Origin: Pipra filicauda
Lineage: Eukaryota > Chordata > Aves > Passeriformes > Pipridae
NCBI RefSeq assembly: GCF_003945595.2
Contig: NW_024104509.1
Coordinates: 1,302,001 to 1,366,000 of the forward strand
DNA length: 64,000 nt
Reading direction: 5' to 3'
Under the pieces are notes generated by a model that ran no database searches, was not told the DNA's origin, and worked only from the letters and a program-made list of their open reading frames with translations. Numbering within the stretch: position 1 is the first letter of the stretch; every line of letters begins with the position of its first letter. Positions 1 through 13,300 of this stretch are shown here, piece by piece. Made by a program: the position numbers and the translations under genes.

Positions 1-339
1 GGAGGAAGACTCCTGTTCCATTTCAGACAGTTGACTACCCAAAATCTTTCATGCACATGTTAAATTCTTATTTGTTTTGTGCAGATACTAAAACTGCACT
101 AGTATTTTTGGCCAAAGCCAGTATTTGCCAAATTTTTCAACAGTCAGGCTCCTCTTTCCTCACAGATTGCTTTTTCAGATGCACTAGGAGGTTTGATCAG
201 TGCATATGTGCTTATAAGATCTCACATGCTACATGCACAGACAGACTTAAACATGGTGACACATCCAAACTTTGGATGATTGGCAGAACTTTTTGGAGTC
301 CTGAATGTATGCCAGCAGGTGAAGAGCTACTTTATATAA

Positions 340-370
340 TATGCTTTATGTAAGACAGACATAAAGCATA
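340..370. repeat. Inverted repeat, 12-bp stem, 7-nt loop
   Basis: TATGCTTTATGT at 340-351 is followed after seven bases by its exact reverse complement ACATAAAGCATA at 359-370. It lies in AT-rich DNA with no gene context. It could form a hairpin in RNA from either strand, but the stem is too short for a typical microRNA precursor. Confidence 0.85.
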
Positions 371-1431
371 ATATGCTTTACCAGTCAGACTTCTCACAAT
401 ATAGCCATTGTGTGTAACAGCACTCTGCAGAGGGTTCAGCATCATATCCAATCTAATTCATGTTAAGGTTTGGCTCTTTAAAAGGTAGGATCTTAGAGGC
501 TTCATGGACTATTACGAAGGGCTTGAGATTTACTGACTTCACCACCACAAAGTTCTTATGCCATAGAAAATAAACAATTTGCTGCAACACTGTCCTTTTA
601 ATATAGATTTATTTATTAATGATAAACTTAATTTTGTGTATTTTTTTAAAAAATGCGTATTACTTGATATCTAATAGTCTTGTTTACTACCAAGCTTCCT
701 ATAAAACAGGAGTCACAGTGTATTCCTGCAATCTCTCCCATCTTATTTTCTGAAAAGAAAGATTAAAAATTCTATAAGAAACAACAATGCGGAAAAAGGA
801 AATAATGATGCCGCTGAACCAAAGGACCCAATTGGAAGAATTTTCCCTTTTTGGTTATTCCATGCTATCCCCACTGGCTATTATAAAAAAAAAGCAAGCA
901 AACAAAGCCCCAAAATAACATATATTTCAGTGTTAGCTAGTAACAGCCATACCACATTCACAATAGCTGACGTGCTAGTTGAGACAATCCAATTATGTGA
1001 GTCATGTCTCACCTAAAACTTCTTTTCTGATACACTCCTCTACCAATTAGGAACTGGGAAATTCCCTTACTTTTTATAATATTGTAAGAGTTGTGGAGAA
1101 GGAATATGCCTAACACCTTTCCCTTAGACTTTTCCCAAGGAGTGTCTCAGTCTCCGGTTGATGGACAGCCTCCAGCCCAGCAGAAGAAAAACAATGCAAC
1201 AGCGAAACATTTGTGTTAAAACTCGAGTTAAGAATTATGACTACTATAAGCTTCTGTGATGCACTTCATTACTCTGCCATGTGGAAGTCTGATTTAGAAG
1301 CAAACATTGTACTTTCACCTGCAGGATACATACATGCATCTCTGTGCATGAGCAAGACTGAAGAGAGGGCTAGGATCTGGATTTATACACCCAGACACTG
1401 AAGTTCAATGGTTCATCCTCATCTGTGTAAA

Positions 1432-1455
1432 ATCTATATAACAGATCTATATAAC
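1432..1455. repeat. Short tandem direct repeat (11 bp x2)
   Basis: ATCTATATAAC occurs at 1432-1442 and again at 1445-1455, separated by AG. This looks like a small slippage duplication in AT-rich DNA, with no functional context. Confidence 0.8.
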
Positions 1456-4400
1456 TACATACGCCTTATTCTGTCGGCTGTGCATTTGAAATCTAGAGTC
1501 CACTGAACTGCTTGGGAATATCTTGGTATTAGCAGTCTAGAAATAAGAAGATATTCATATTTAGGAAGGAGTGTCCACACAATCTGAGAAATGGCCTATG
1601 TTTGGTTTACCTTCAACACAATCAGTAGGGAGGTTTATGATTTTCCTTTTGAAAAACTTTTCCCAGCTTTGAACATTAGGCAAATCCATTTCCCTCCTTT
1701 TCTTGCTTCTCAGTGCCAGCTAATCTAGGTGCTATTGATGATTATTGGTGTGAATCAGCTATCTTTGCTTTTTTACCAAGTTATTCAGTGCTCATCTGCA
1801 GCTAGGCTCTTAGTACTAGAAGCATTATCCTGATATAAAAGCACTGGGTAGACATTTTTGCAAAGAATTCACTTGAAATGCAGCCTGAAAAGTTGCAGGG
1901 ACTTTGTCTGTAAATGCAAGCACAGACCTCCTAGACAACTCCTAGGTTACCATGTCAAAATAGACTTTTCCTGGATCTCCCCAGTCTTCCTTAGTTACAT
2001 GAATTAGTATGGCATTAATAAATATTAATTTTCTACAAAACCATTTTCTTATATCAGTGAAATGCTATCAGCCATTTAAGCCTCTCATATAGCCTTACTA
2101 TAATGAATAATTTTGAGAGCAGGTTTTCAGATTTCTTAATCTTTCTCCTCTCGCTCTAGCATTTACTTTGTTGTTGTTTTCTTTTCTCCTTCTTTCAGCA
2201 ACTTCCATCTTTTGAACTATTTTTATCATATACAGTTTCCTATTAATTCTTTTGCTATTTTGAGTTTTACTCTTCCTGGAAGGTCTTGCTGTCAAAATAC
2301 TGACAAGCTGTCAAAATACATCTATCAGACTTCCCCTCTTCCTCCTGCAGTACTATCCTGGGTCCTTTGCACTCAAGGTCTACTTGTATGAGAACACCAA
2401 ACTATGTAAATTTCGACTATTGAATTAAGCCCAAGAGCCACATTTTTACTGCAATTTCAGTCACAAAACATGCTTGTTGTGCTCTCATTCCTCTTCTACC
2501 ATGTTTCTCGGGATCCATAAGATTGTCATGCTATGGGCTTGAACCCCAAAAGGAGCAAGTCAGGCCCTGTACTCCCCCCAAGAGGAATAGCCAGAGGTGC
2601 TAAATGATGCACCACACCCCATACAGTTTCAGGCACACAGCTGACACAGCTGGGTGCCATATAGGTTAAAAAGGTCTTCCGTATATAAATAAGCTACCCA
2701 AGGGAAACCTTTCTGCACAAAATTTAATGCCTGCCTCTCATTCATGCTGGGACAATAAGTTTAGGAATGGAACTGAACAGCCTTGTTCTAGGTGGGAGGT
2801 CTAAATGCCATGTTTAGTCTGCATCTAACCTACTGGCAGAAGGCCCTCTTGCTTCTTCATTTGCCCCTGCACCCTCTAAATCAATCAAAAGTATTTGTGG
2901 GCTTTTGTTTGGTTTTTTGCTTGTTTGTTTCCCATAATTGCCAGATCTCCTGTTATATGAATTACAACGGCTGTAATGGAGTAGAGTTTAATAAACGTCT
3001 CAAAAGAGCTCTTCTTCCAAAGAGAAGTCAAACAATGCTTGTTCAACTTTTAATGGCAATCTTATTTAGATAATAAAGCTACCATAAAAATGCTGTTGGG
3101 AATATGCAAACTGTCAGAAATTAGTTACAAACTGGCAAAAACAACACATAGCCACAATGTTCTGAAAACAGAACATTGGCAGTAAGAATTCTGAGAAGTT
3201 CATGATGTATTTCATAACGTTTTAAAAGGTTTGACAGCTTGATTAGTGTCCTCACTAGTGGCTATGTAACCCGCGAGGCTGAAAGCAGCATAGTCAAATT
3301 CACAAAAATTCTCATGGAAAATTGGCAACTGTCATTTTTTTTCTGAAAAATTAGGCATCTATATGGACCAGGAAGTTTTATAAGTACAAGAATGCATAAA
3401 GGAGCAGAGTGGGTGCTTAAGTCGTTTGAGAATTCTGTGGCTAAACCTCTACAGAAATTAGGAGCCTATCCTCCCAATCACTTAGAGCGAGACTATAAAA
3501 CAATCTAGATGGTTCTGCAAAATTCACACTAACCTGTAAATGATTGGAATAGGTATTTGTGCACTAAGTAATCTCTATCAGGGAAACAAACAAGATTTAA
3601 ACCAGCTTACTTTCCTAGTACTTCCTCCAAGCTCCCTAGAACAGCTATTTCAAATGTGCTTACAATGAGCACAGCATGAAGTCTGTGCATGAAGATCAGA
3701 AAAGAACGGTTTATTTTTTATTTAGTTGTTATAAAACCAGCAACTCAGCAACCATTATTGGTGCCAGAAGTAGTGTGATACTGTCCCTTCAATCATAACT
3801 AAAAAATTAAGTAAATGACTGTTCAATTAAACAAAATGTTATTACTCCAAAATTAAATTTATATGGTCTGATATTAAAAGGTGCTCACAAACTCCCTTAG
3901 AGGCACTGAGCAAGCTCATGTACCACAGTACCAGGTCACAGAAACAACTCTCCACTAGCCATGGTGAGGAGTATCACAATGGCACTATATATCACAATGG
4001 TACAAGATCAGGATATTTACTGTGGTTATTAATTGCAATTCCTTTTTTTTCTTCTTTCTTTCATGTATTATTTGTCTGTGTGCACCTCTGTGAGAGAATT
4101 TTATATAGATGTAGTATGGATAAATATCTAAAAATATCTTCAGAAAATATTTCTGAGAAAAAAAGTTGTATTTAATGTCAGGTTTTTTGTGCAGTTTTCA
4201 AACTCAATTTCCACAAATATTTTAGCAAAAAAAAATTTACTAACTTCCATAAAAAACCTGATTTTAAATAAATATAAAAGAACATCAAGGAATTCTGATT
4301 TTGGGAATATTTAGACTAGAAAGTCACTTGTTAAAATACCCTTCATTACTTAAAAAACAGAAACTGTACCATATGTCAGATTTTTGAAGACAATAAGTGA

Positions 4401-7400
4401 GTAAGAGCCCACCTAGAATTTTAAATATCAAATATTAAAAAAAGGGGTAATTTATAGACTTTAGATTATTTATGGAGGAAATTCAACAACTAAATGTGAA
4501 TAGCTGAAGGGAACTGCAGTTCCATTTTGCATACTCAAGAATACAGAAAAAATTGCTTAGAAAAGGATAATTTGCCTTTATTTTGTAGATTTAGTTACAC
4601 ACATACACCAAACAAGCCAAAATAACCAAACATTTCCCACCCATGTCCTTAACATCAGAAACGAAAATTTTTGCATCACTATCTGTACACACCAGACAAA
4701 TTGGAGAACTAAGGCAGATGGGTGTTCCTGCTTCTGTTGTTTTTCACAAAAGGACTTCAAAGCCCCTACTTGCTGCCACAATTTTTCAGCTGTAAGCAAA
4801 CCTTTATGCAATAATGAAAAATCAATATACCATTCAATTTTTATAATGTCTGTCTTCCATTTCACTGAGTTTTTAACAATACACAGTAATGCAGAAATTT
4901 GTTTTGCTTTTTTCTTCAGTATTTTTTCCAACTACGCGATGGTGTTTCTGTAATTATGATATATTGAACTGATTATTCTCATTTAAGTTAGACAGAAAAT
5001 TTAAAATAAAAATTAACAAATTAAGCGAAAAAATCCACTGCTTGTTTAATAATACCTAGTTATTAGGTATTTAAAATAGCATTACCAGCCGCAGCTATTT
5101 AGAGACAACATAAGTGAGCCTTGACAGATTCTGAACTTCCATCTTGACAAACTCTAATGTCACAACTATATTATGTATTCTACATACTAAGTGCATTCAT
5201 GAAACTTTGAAACTTATGTTTTCAAACTTCTAATCAACTTTCTAACTTGAAACAAGTAAGTTTATAAGCTATCTCTAGTCTTGCAGCTGCAATAGAAAAG
5301 GGTCCAGCTTCCTTGTGATCTCTTTACTCCACAGTGTAAGTCTAAAGCTTTATTGTGGTACAACAAAATCACTGCAACAGGAACCCTTATATACAGGCAG
5401 AGAATATAGTGGGGGAAAATGCATATATGAATTACCAGCCTGAACTTATTCCTCCATAAAACTTAGCTTAGCTCTCTCGATGACAGTAACACTTATCACA
5501 ATGCAGAGTTTTCTGTGCCAGAGTAAATACTCTAAAGCTACTAAAATCAACAAAAAAGACACAGATTTCAACGGAATTTTTGAGAATTCCTCCAAGACAT
5601 TGTGGGGAAGTAAGGAAAGCTAAGGGAGACTGAATGTCTGTGCAATTAAATACTTAAGATTTTAGTATGAAAATTCTAATAATTAAAATTATACACAATT
5701 TTGATTAAAATAAAAACAAGGAATTTTTAAGAAGCCCCAGTGTACTCTGATGTGCAAACATTTTGATACCTTCTCCACATGTTTCTAAAATACTAATGGC
5801 CTGCAAAAAGGTCTTACTCTGTGCTGTACTGAAGGCAAAAAGAGTAAATGTGCCAAAAATACAGAGGAAGACTCCAATACAAAGCCTTTCTATGCCTAAT
5901 GAGCCGAATGTTTTAGACAATGGTTCTGAGAACAGTCCTGATAGTTTATTTAGGCCAATACACTAACATCAAGAAAAGGCAATCAGATACCAGATAACTT
6001 CACCGTGTGGTTTGTTTCAGAACTATGACAATAACTTTTTAATTTGGCAAGTTAATGACTACTTCAGCAGGAGCTTTTTCTCCTACTTCTCCTTCCCGCA
6101 ATTTTCCCTCTTCTATTTGTAATCACTCTCTGTTTTTATCAGTGTGTAATACGTGTGGGGCTAAAGCGGTGGCTTCCAATTTCAGCCACTGATGTTTGAA
6201 TGCCCCATGGGAAAATCTCCTATCTAGTAAAAGAAACTTTAAAAATACCCTGGTACATGCAGATCTTAGCAAGTTAGCATCCAAATGTCCCAGGAGTATA
6301 GCAATTGTTGCCCCTACCTTACAAAGGAATAAAGCTGAAAAGTAGAATGGAAAAGAGCATTAGAAATTTGACTCCAGTGCATCTTTTGAACATTTTGCCC
6401 ATCACCTCCAACTTCCTAAGAAAATTTTGGAGAAGAGATGGTAATTCAAATACACATGTGAGTCAAAATACAGGAAAAGGCTCCCATCTTATTGCTCTAA
6501 CCCATTTACCAGCGGCTCAGGGTTATTAGTCGCTCACTGACATGTGACAGGAATTGACTGGCAAAGTGATCATATGATCCAGCAATCTTAAATAACACAT
6601 TACAAAAAATATCACAGAGCCTGATGTACATTAAAAGGTATTAGAAAATTGTTTTCTTGGAGAATTATCAGAAAAGATAACCTTGTGATAGCTTACCAAA
6701 GTGCAGTTTAGGCATACAAGTTAATACTGGAAATTTTACTAGTGAAAAAGTATTCATTGAAAGGAAACAGCAACAAAAAGTTTAGAAATAAAAGCAGGGA
6801 TAAAGAGGTAGTAGAACGATTAATAAAGCATCAAAATCATACGGAAAATTTATATTTTCCAGACTGGAGGTTCTTACAAAGGCAACTGAACAGAACCTTA
6901 TCATTATCCAAATACTTCAGATTACTAGAGACATCATGATTTCATGCAGTAATAACAGAATTTCGGACATTTAGCACATCTGTGATTTGGTCAGAAAGTC
7001 TGTGGTTTTACCTTTTTATGTTTGACTGTGTTTTGATTGTTCAGCCAGATTTCCCCAAGAGGAAACCAACATTACAGAGTATCTTTTGAAAAGTAACAAA
7101 GAGCATAGCTAGGTAGGCATGCAGTTAATGAAATTTCTTGTGATTCCCTTAGTAAATGTTGCTAACATACAGGAAGAGATAGTCTGTTAGATAGTATATC
7201 ACCATAGCTGGAGAGAGACAATTAGAATACAGTTTTCTAACAGGTCCATCACAAAAGCACCTCTGGGATAAGAGAATACGAAACAGAGATGCTAACCTAG
7301 GGAAAAGATCAAAAGAAACAAGAGTGCAGGCTAGCAAGATAGGTGTCATTAAAAGGTTTACACAAAGCAAGGTACTTACTATGTGGTTAATAACAGACAC

Positions 7401-7608
7401 GTTGTCTGAAGCAGTAAGTGAAATGTGTTGAGGAAAGAGAAATTAGAGAATAGAATTGTAGGCTTGCATTGCTGAAGAAAGCTTGGTACGGGAAGAAGGA
7501 TGCTGCACTGAAGGGATAGGGCAACACAAAATACAGGGCCAGGTTTGCATATATTACCTCAGATAGCTACGCATAATCTGAACAACAGTCTTTAAGCAAT
7601 GGAAAGTA

Positions 7609-7800
7609 GTATTTTCTTCAACTATTACCTATTATTAATTACCCATTATTTGTTATTATTAAGATTTAATTATAATATAATATGTAATATAATCAAGTAA
7701 CATATAATATAATTAATAATATAATTATTAATTACCTATTAACGACCTGATATTAATTAATTATAATTAACTAGTATCTATTATTAATAACAGAGATTTC
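7609..7800. repeat. AT-rich low-complexity tract
   Basis: About 190 bases made almost entirely of A and T, with recurring ATTA, TTAATTA and TATAATA words. It is probably a decayed simple repeat. It contains several short self-complementary TTAATTAA-like words but no coherent long palindrome. Confidence 0.8.
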
Positions 7801-8524
7801 TAAACACAAGCTGTGCTGCACAGGCTATAAATGCTTAATACGAAGGAGTTTCAGAGGCAGAGGAAAACTTCTTTGGTTCAAGTTTGCTTCAAACCTCAAG
7901 GAAGCACCACATCAGAAACAGCTGGAAACATCCAAGTAACAGCAGAAAAGATAAGAAAATTGCTGAAAGGAAAGGACATGAAATATTGAGATGCAATGAG
8001 ACAACTTGGTAATGAGGCAAAAGGAAAAGTTTTTGAAGAGTTATTCAGAGCTAAGTAGGAGAAAATGTAAGGAATATGCAAGCAGTAATTCTGTACTGTG
8101 TCTCTCTCTCCTGCATGGAGACATTGTCCTGAGTACTAAAAGAAATGGGGAGGGGGGTGGAGAGAAAAAAAATTAATTGCTAGGAGCAAGGCCTTATTTC
8201 TTATAGAAACAAGTTTTTAACATAAAAAAACCCCCCTTGCATTATCTGTGTTGAAGTCAGATACAGAGCTCACATGATCAGTGTATCTTTGGATACCCTC
8301 TGCCTTTGTCTTACAAATAGCAAATGGAAAAAGATTGAGTGATTTTACTCAGAAGCCAGGCAGGAGGATCAAGTTTAGCTTACATAAAAGAATAAATTAT
8401 TCAATTGGCTATCAAATAGTTTAGGAGAAATCACAATAAACCCCCTCGAATTTCTGTGAAATATCGTTATTGTGTACAAGGGATGAGCTGAGGGATAGAA
8501 ATACAATATATACCGAAATGAAAA

Positions 8525-8549
8525 TAATCCTTACATTCAGTAAGGATTA
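8525..8549. repeat. Inverted repeat, 10-bp stem, 5-nt loop
   Basis: TAATCCTTAC at 8525-8534 is matched by its exact reverse complement GTAAGGATTA at 8540-8549, across the loop ATTCA. ATTAC-ATTC-like words recur just downstream, so the structure may derive from a local duplication. No gene context. Confidence 0.85.
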
Positions 8550-10279
8550 CATTCTTACTCTACTGTCTCCAGTGAAATCAAAGGGGACCATTTGAAGGAC
8601 AATCTGCTACACAGGGTCGTCCATAAATTAAGGTGCATTAACTTGATTGGGCAATTATGTTCAACAGTACCTTGATGATGCGGTAGGACAAGAAGTGATT
8701 GAAATCCCAATCCTGCTGCTCTTCTGTTGAACCACCGTCCACAGTCGGGCTGCTGCTGGTGGCAGAACTACCCTCGAGGACAGCATTGTTCCATGCTGCA
8801 GAAGCTATTGCTAATCCATGCCACTTATCATAACACTTGTACCAAGCATGACTTTGTGAACTTGTGTTCAGTGTGGATACATACACTACATAACTGGGAA
8901 CTAAGACACTTTGTCTTGTTATGGAATATGGAAAAAAAATTATGGCAACAATACACGTCAAACAAAATAAGTCATCCTTATCTAGTTTCATTTCTTAGGA
9001 CTTTGATTATCCTTCAACATCCTTGTTTACTCTTTGGCATTTGGAGTTGTAAATTTAGAAGACACCATCATCATTCCATTAAAAGTGAATGATGACTTTT
9101 TATTTTGACAGACATCTCTTTATGCATTTCTAATTATAATCTTTAAAAACATTAACACAACTCACCCATTCATGCAAATTATTAGCTGGATAAATTATCA
9201 CAACTTCAACATTTACAGCAGAATAGTGATGATTAATACAAGTTGAAAATCCAGACAGTTGTTTTTAGTGCTGTGGTATGGCAACTAAGGCCATAACACT
9301 CACCTTTACGAACTCAGTGAGGTTTCAGAAACATTATGAGGGGTGATGAATATTCTTAGTTTTTACCATGTCACTGTTCAATTTTGTACTATCCATTCCT
9401 TAGTAAAAGGGGGAAGTAAGGTGAAGACCAAAAGAGAATGAGAGCAAGCATGGTTCTTTAGCACTGTCACCAAGTCTCTTGGGGAGGAAGATCTTGCTTC
9501 AGTTCCAGACTCATTACATATTTTATGCAGTTAGTTTCAAATGTGGAAAAGAGAACCAAGGTTTGAGTATGAAATTTGCATGTTCAGTCATACTTTATGG
9601 GGCTAAAGGGTCATGCTTGCCCTATTTCTGACCCAATGAATACTTAGAAGTATTATAAATGAGAAGCATCAACAAGTAAGATGGCAACCTAACATTTCCA
9701 CTCCCTTCTTGCTATAAATTGCCCACAGCAATCTCATTACAGTACTCTTCTGAGGGGGAACATGATCACAGTTACTAGGGTCCTGAGGAATTATTCTTAA
9801 CTCTGCCCTAACATATAAAAATCCTCAATCACTTCTATCTCCATTTGTGGTCAGTATACAGCCTGCTCTGTTAGGCATATCCTTGTGTATTCATGGATTT
9901 GATCCTCAAAAGAACACAGATGGAGGAACACTCAACACTGTAAAGAGTGTTTAAACACTGGGAGATGTAAACAAATGCAGAAGAAAACATAAACTTTGAA
10001 TTTCTGAAGAACGTAAATGTCAAAAGCAAATGGGCTCATAGAGCTTAAGGATTCTGCAGCTAAGAAAAGGTTTTTAGGGTCACAGTTCTGTAGCTGACCC
10101 CTATCATAGGGCCAAATTGAGTTTATAATGAGCTGGTGGATAATAATCTAAGTTTTTATGGCACCAGAAAAATATTGGTGTATCTTTGCCAGAGTAAACT
10201 TATCTTTAAAATCAGTAAGACGTTACAGTGAAATCCGCAATTTCTTTTAAAATATTTAACATTCATGGAGTACAGACAC

Positions 10280-10353
10280 TAAGAATTAGCTCAGTTGGTT
10301 AGAGAATGGTGCTAATAATGCCAAGGTCACAGGTTTGAATACAAGCTGTGTAA
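10280..10353 (+). pseudogene. Degenerate tRNA-Ile(AAU)-like sequence, probable SINE head
   Basis: A tRNA fold can be laid over 10280-10353. The D-arm region TTAGCTCAGTTGGTTAGAG matches the box A region of vertebrate tRNA-Ile. The anticodon arm TGGTG-CTAATAA-TGCCA carries anticodon AAT, followed by the variable region AGGTC and the T loop TTTGAAT. The T stem (ACAGG against ACAAG) does not pair, and neither does the acceptor stem (TAAGAAT against CTGTGTA), so it is not a working tRNA. Passerine genomes contain SINEs with a tRNA-Ile-derived head and a CR1-derived tail; this copy fits the head, but I could not confirm the tail in the following 100 bases. A decayed stand-alone tRNA pseudogene is the alternative. 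Confidence 0.8.
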
Positions 10354-13300
10354 ACCAACCAAAGAGCTATGTATGTCCAGGATAAAACACTGAGTAATTT
10401 TGCAGACACACCCTTGATGAAAACATAAAGAAACTAACTTAATCTTATTAGAAATCCTGCATTACCTTTGGAGATTCAGAGGGTTAAGGAATACAACTTG
10501 ACCATTAAAAGCTAGGACTAGCAAAAAGTCATGACTTTTAAGGGCTAGAACTACAGAGGAAGAATAATTCATGCTGAGGGACAAAAGCTGGCATTTGAAG
10601 AGTAAAAAAATAACAGAAAACAGAGAAGAACACAGAAAACTCAGATGAAGGAAAGAGACTAGTAAAAGAGAATTACAGGCAAGAGTAGGAGAAAACTGGA
10701 ACAGGTGGCTGGAATGCGTTATGAGAGGTGGGCAAGAAAACATTTTGGCCCCTATTTATTCTTTTCATCTTTCTCCTACAAAGTTAGGGCTGGGAAGGAG
10801 TCCTCCAGCGTACAAGGTAATGACTTCCTTAACCTCAGGAGAAACACTATTATCCTCAGAAGCATCTTAAAAGAGATTGTGAACGGGGCACAAGCACCTC
10901 CTGCCCAACTGCAGGCTATGCCTTCCAAATGTGCACTTCAGAAACTTTTAACATACCTGTTCCTCTTAACTGTTTCTGGTGAGAGGTGGTATCACAAGAT
11001 CATCATTGATAAGGCTACTAATGTTACTCATTGTTACCAGAGCGACCCTGTGTTGAATTTGAAATTCTGAAAAACAGTCAGGTAATATTTTTTACAGATA
11101 GCAGACTTATAGAATTACCTATCTCTTTGTTTGTTCTTTGTGGTTTAGTTAGTAGGTGAATATAATGTTGGTCAGTGCAGTTGCCTTCTGCATGAACCCT
11201 AATTTTGCTACTTGAGAAATGCTTGATTGATCTGCTTACATGAAAAAAGGAGCAGAATGTATGCCATGCAGCCACATGAAGGTCAGCATTAGAATAATAT
11301 CTACATCTGCTAGTATGGTTCTGACATACAGTGCTTCCACAATTCCCTATTTGGCTTTAGTTGGTCAGAACATGTCTGTCAATCATAGTATATTCTTCGA
11401 GCGTCCCATGACTCTCCTACCAAGTCCCATTCAGTTTGCAAACTTAGAGAATCTAAGCAGTGTCATGAAAAGCCCAAATAACAAACAATATTTCTAAACT
11501 GCATCTACACTCTCCTGTGAGAACACAGTTGTTAAACTTCCTTTGGTCAAAACCTCCTTGTTGTGCATACTATCTTTGCCTTGGGCCATGCCTGAAACCA
11601 TCATTTGCTCAGCATCCCTAAGCCTGTGAAGGAGCTGTCTTCAAAATACTGGCCACTGATGGCAACTCCATCATTACATCCCAGAATGGTGCCCAGAAAC
11701 AGCTGCGTCTCTACCACAGTCAGTTTTTCCTGGCCTGTGTATAGCTGACTCCTTGCAAAATTAAACACTGCTTCCTAAGAAGGATCATTCAGATAGACTT
11801 CAGCTATGGCCTGAAATGTGTCACCAAGAGAAGGCTGAAAGCTGCGTAAGGGCAAGCACAACACTGACTTCACATGATTTCCTCCCTCCAAGATCATTAC
11901 CACAGGCCAAAAAATCAAGTCAGCAGTATCCATTTGGCAGTCTTCACAGTACAATTACTATGAAATATGACACATAAGATATCAGACCATTCCTACAAGG
12001 CATACAGCAACTACAACTTTCTAGGGTAGCCTCTAGATTTTATGAGATGGGAAGATGCTGAATACCCTCAAAAAAGTTATTGACTATTTCAGGATAGAGA
12101 TATACAGAATACTTCACTCAGAAGGTAAGAAAAGAAAGTGATATTACATTGCATTCTGAAGCCTTGTTCCCTCTCAGGTTCTCTCAGAGGTAGCACATCA
12201 GGGAATACAAACAGTGGGCTAAATTCCAAGAGTGATTCATAGCTACAGCACCTGATCTGACCCCACTCTTGACCTTCTACTCCACCCTGCTCTCTCTCCT
12301 CTTTACCTCCATCTTTTCTGAATAAGCACAAGACTTGATGGGACTGACCATTATCTCAGCCCGTCCTACCCTTACACATGTTAAGCTCATCATCATTTGG
12401 GCTACCATCCTAGAAAAGATGCCTATCCTTTCCTCCTGTCTGTCTATAAACAGAGGAAAGATGATTTATTTTCACAGTATTTCACATGGTTTTATTCCAG
12501 ACAAGGATCTTGCTAAGATAAAACCAACATAACATTCAAAAATATTTCCCTAGTATAACTAGTCTGGTGATGGGCTAGACAGTAAAAATGAAAGCTGCGA
12601 ACACTGCAATAACCCTTAAGCCATTAGAACAGTTTGCATGGTATACTTTTTTGGCAGGGAATTGTCTTGTTTTTTTTCATGCAGGCTTAGTGTCTGGAAA
12701 GGAAATCCTTACTTTTAAGCTGGACTGAGATGCACCTATCATTGGTGACAAGTTTGGTTTTTTTTAATACCACTTGCTGCGGAGGCAGAGGTACAATTAA
12801 TTAGCAGTCTTGCAGAAAGCCACAGTGGAAGATACTTATTTTGCTACTGTCCATTTTTCACCTTTGTGGCTTCAGCATCATTTCTCAAACAAGTGCTGAA
12901 TTTCACAGCATTACACATTGTACCAAGAACATACTCCTCATCCAATGTTTTGAGCAGTTTTGGGAAAAAAACTCTAAACCAACAAAAACATAACAGATAC
13001 ATGTTTTTTGTTTAGCTTTTTCTTTTTAGAGGAGGAGTTGTACTCATTCTTTATCTACAGTCTGAACAGGGAGAGGCAAAGTACTTGACACTTGTCAATA
13101 ATAAGCTTTGTTTGCCCTCTTGAGTGTTAAGTGAATACATTATCCTGGAATCCCTCTCTCTTGATTTAATGTCCTGATTAATTTCTCTTGATTAATTCCC
13201 CATATCCCTCCACGACAAGCCCCGTTGGTGCTACTCAGCTATGTCGACCTCCAGCAGGCTACATGAAGTCCACAGAGGGTGGAAAAGAAGATGACAGAGG

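Larger units (their letters stand above)
1..10279. other. Gene-free AT-rich non-coding sequence
   Basis: No recognisable coding exon, RNA gene or intact mobile element. All open frames are short (the longest about 120 codons), they overlap on both strands, and none shows a domain or motif I recognise. The stretch holds a 12-bp-stem inverted repeat near 340, a short direct repeat at 1432-1455, an AT-rich low-complexity tract near 7.6-7.8 kb and an inverted repeat at 8525-8549; each is listed separately. It is either intergenic or part of a long intron of an unseen gene. Confidence 0.75.

Noticed and set aside
8638..8991. 117-codon minus-strand open frame as a gene
   Set aside because: A plus-strand frame of similar length overlaps it, there is no promoter or recognisable motif, and it stands alone in AT-rich DNA.
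10280..10353. Functional tRNA-Ile gene
   Set aside because: The T stem and acceptor stem do not pair and the 3' half is eroded; only the D and anticodon arms are intact.
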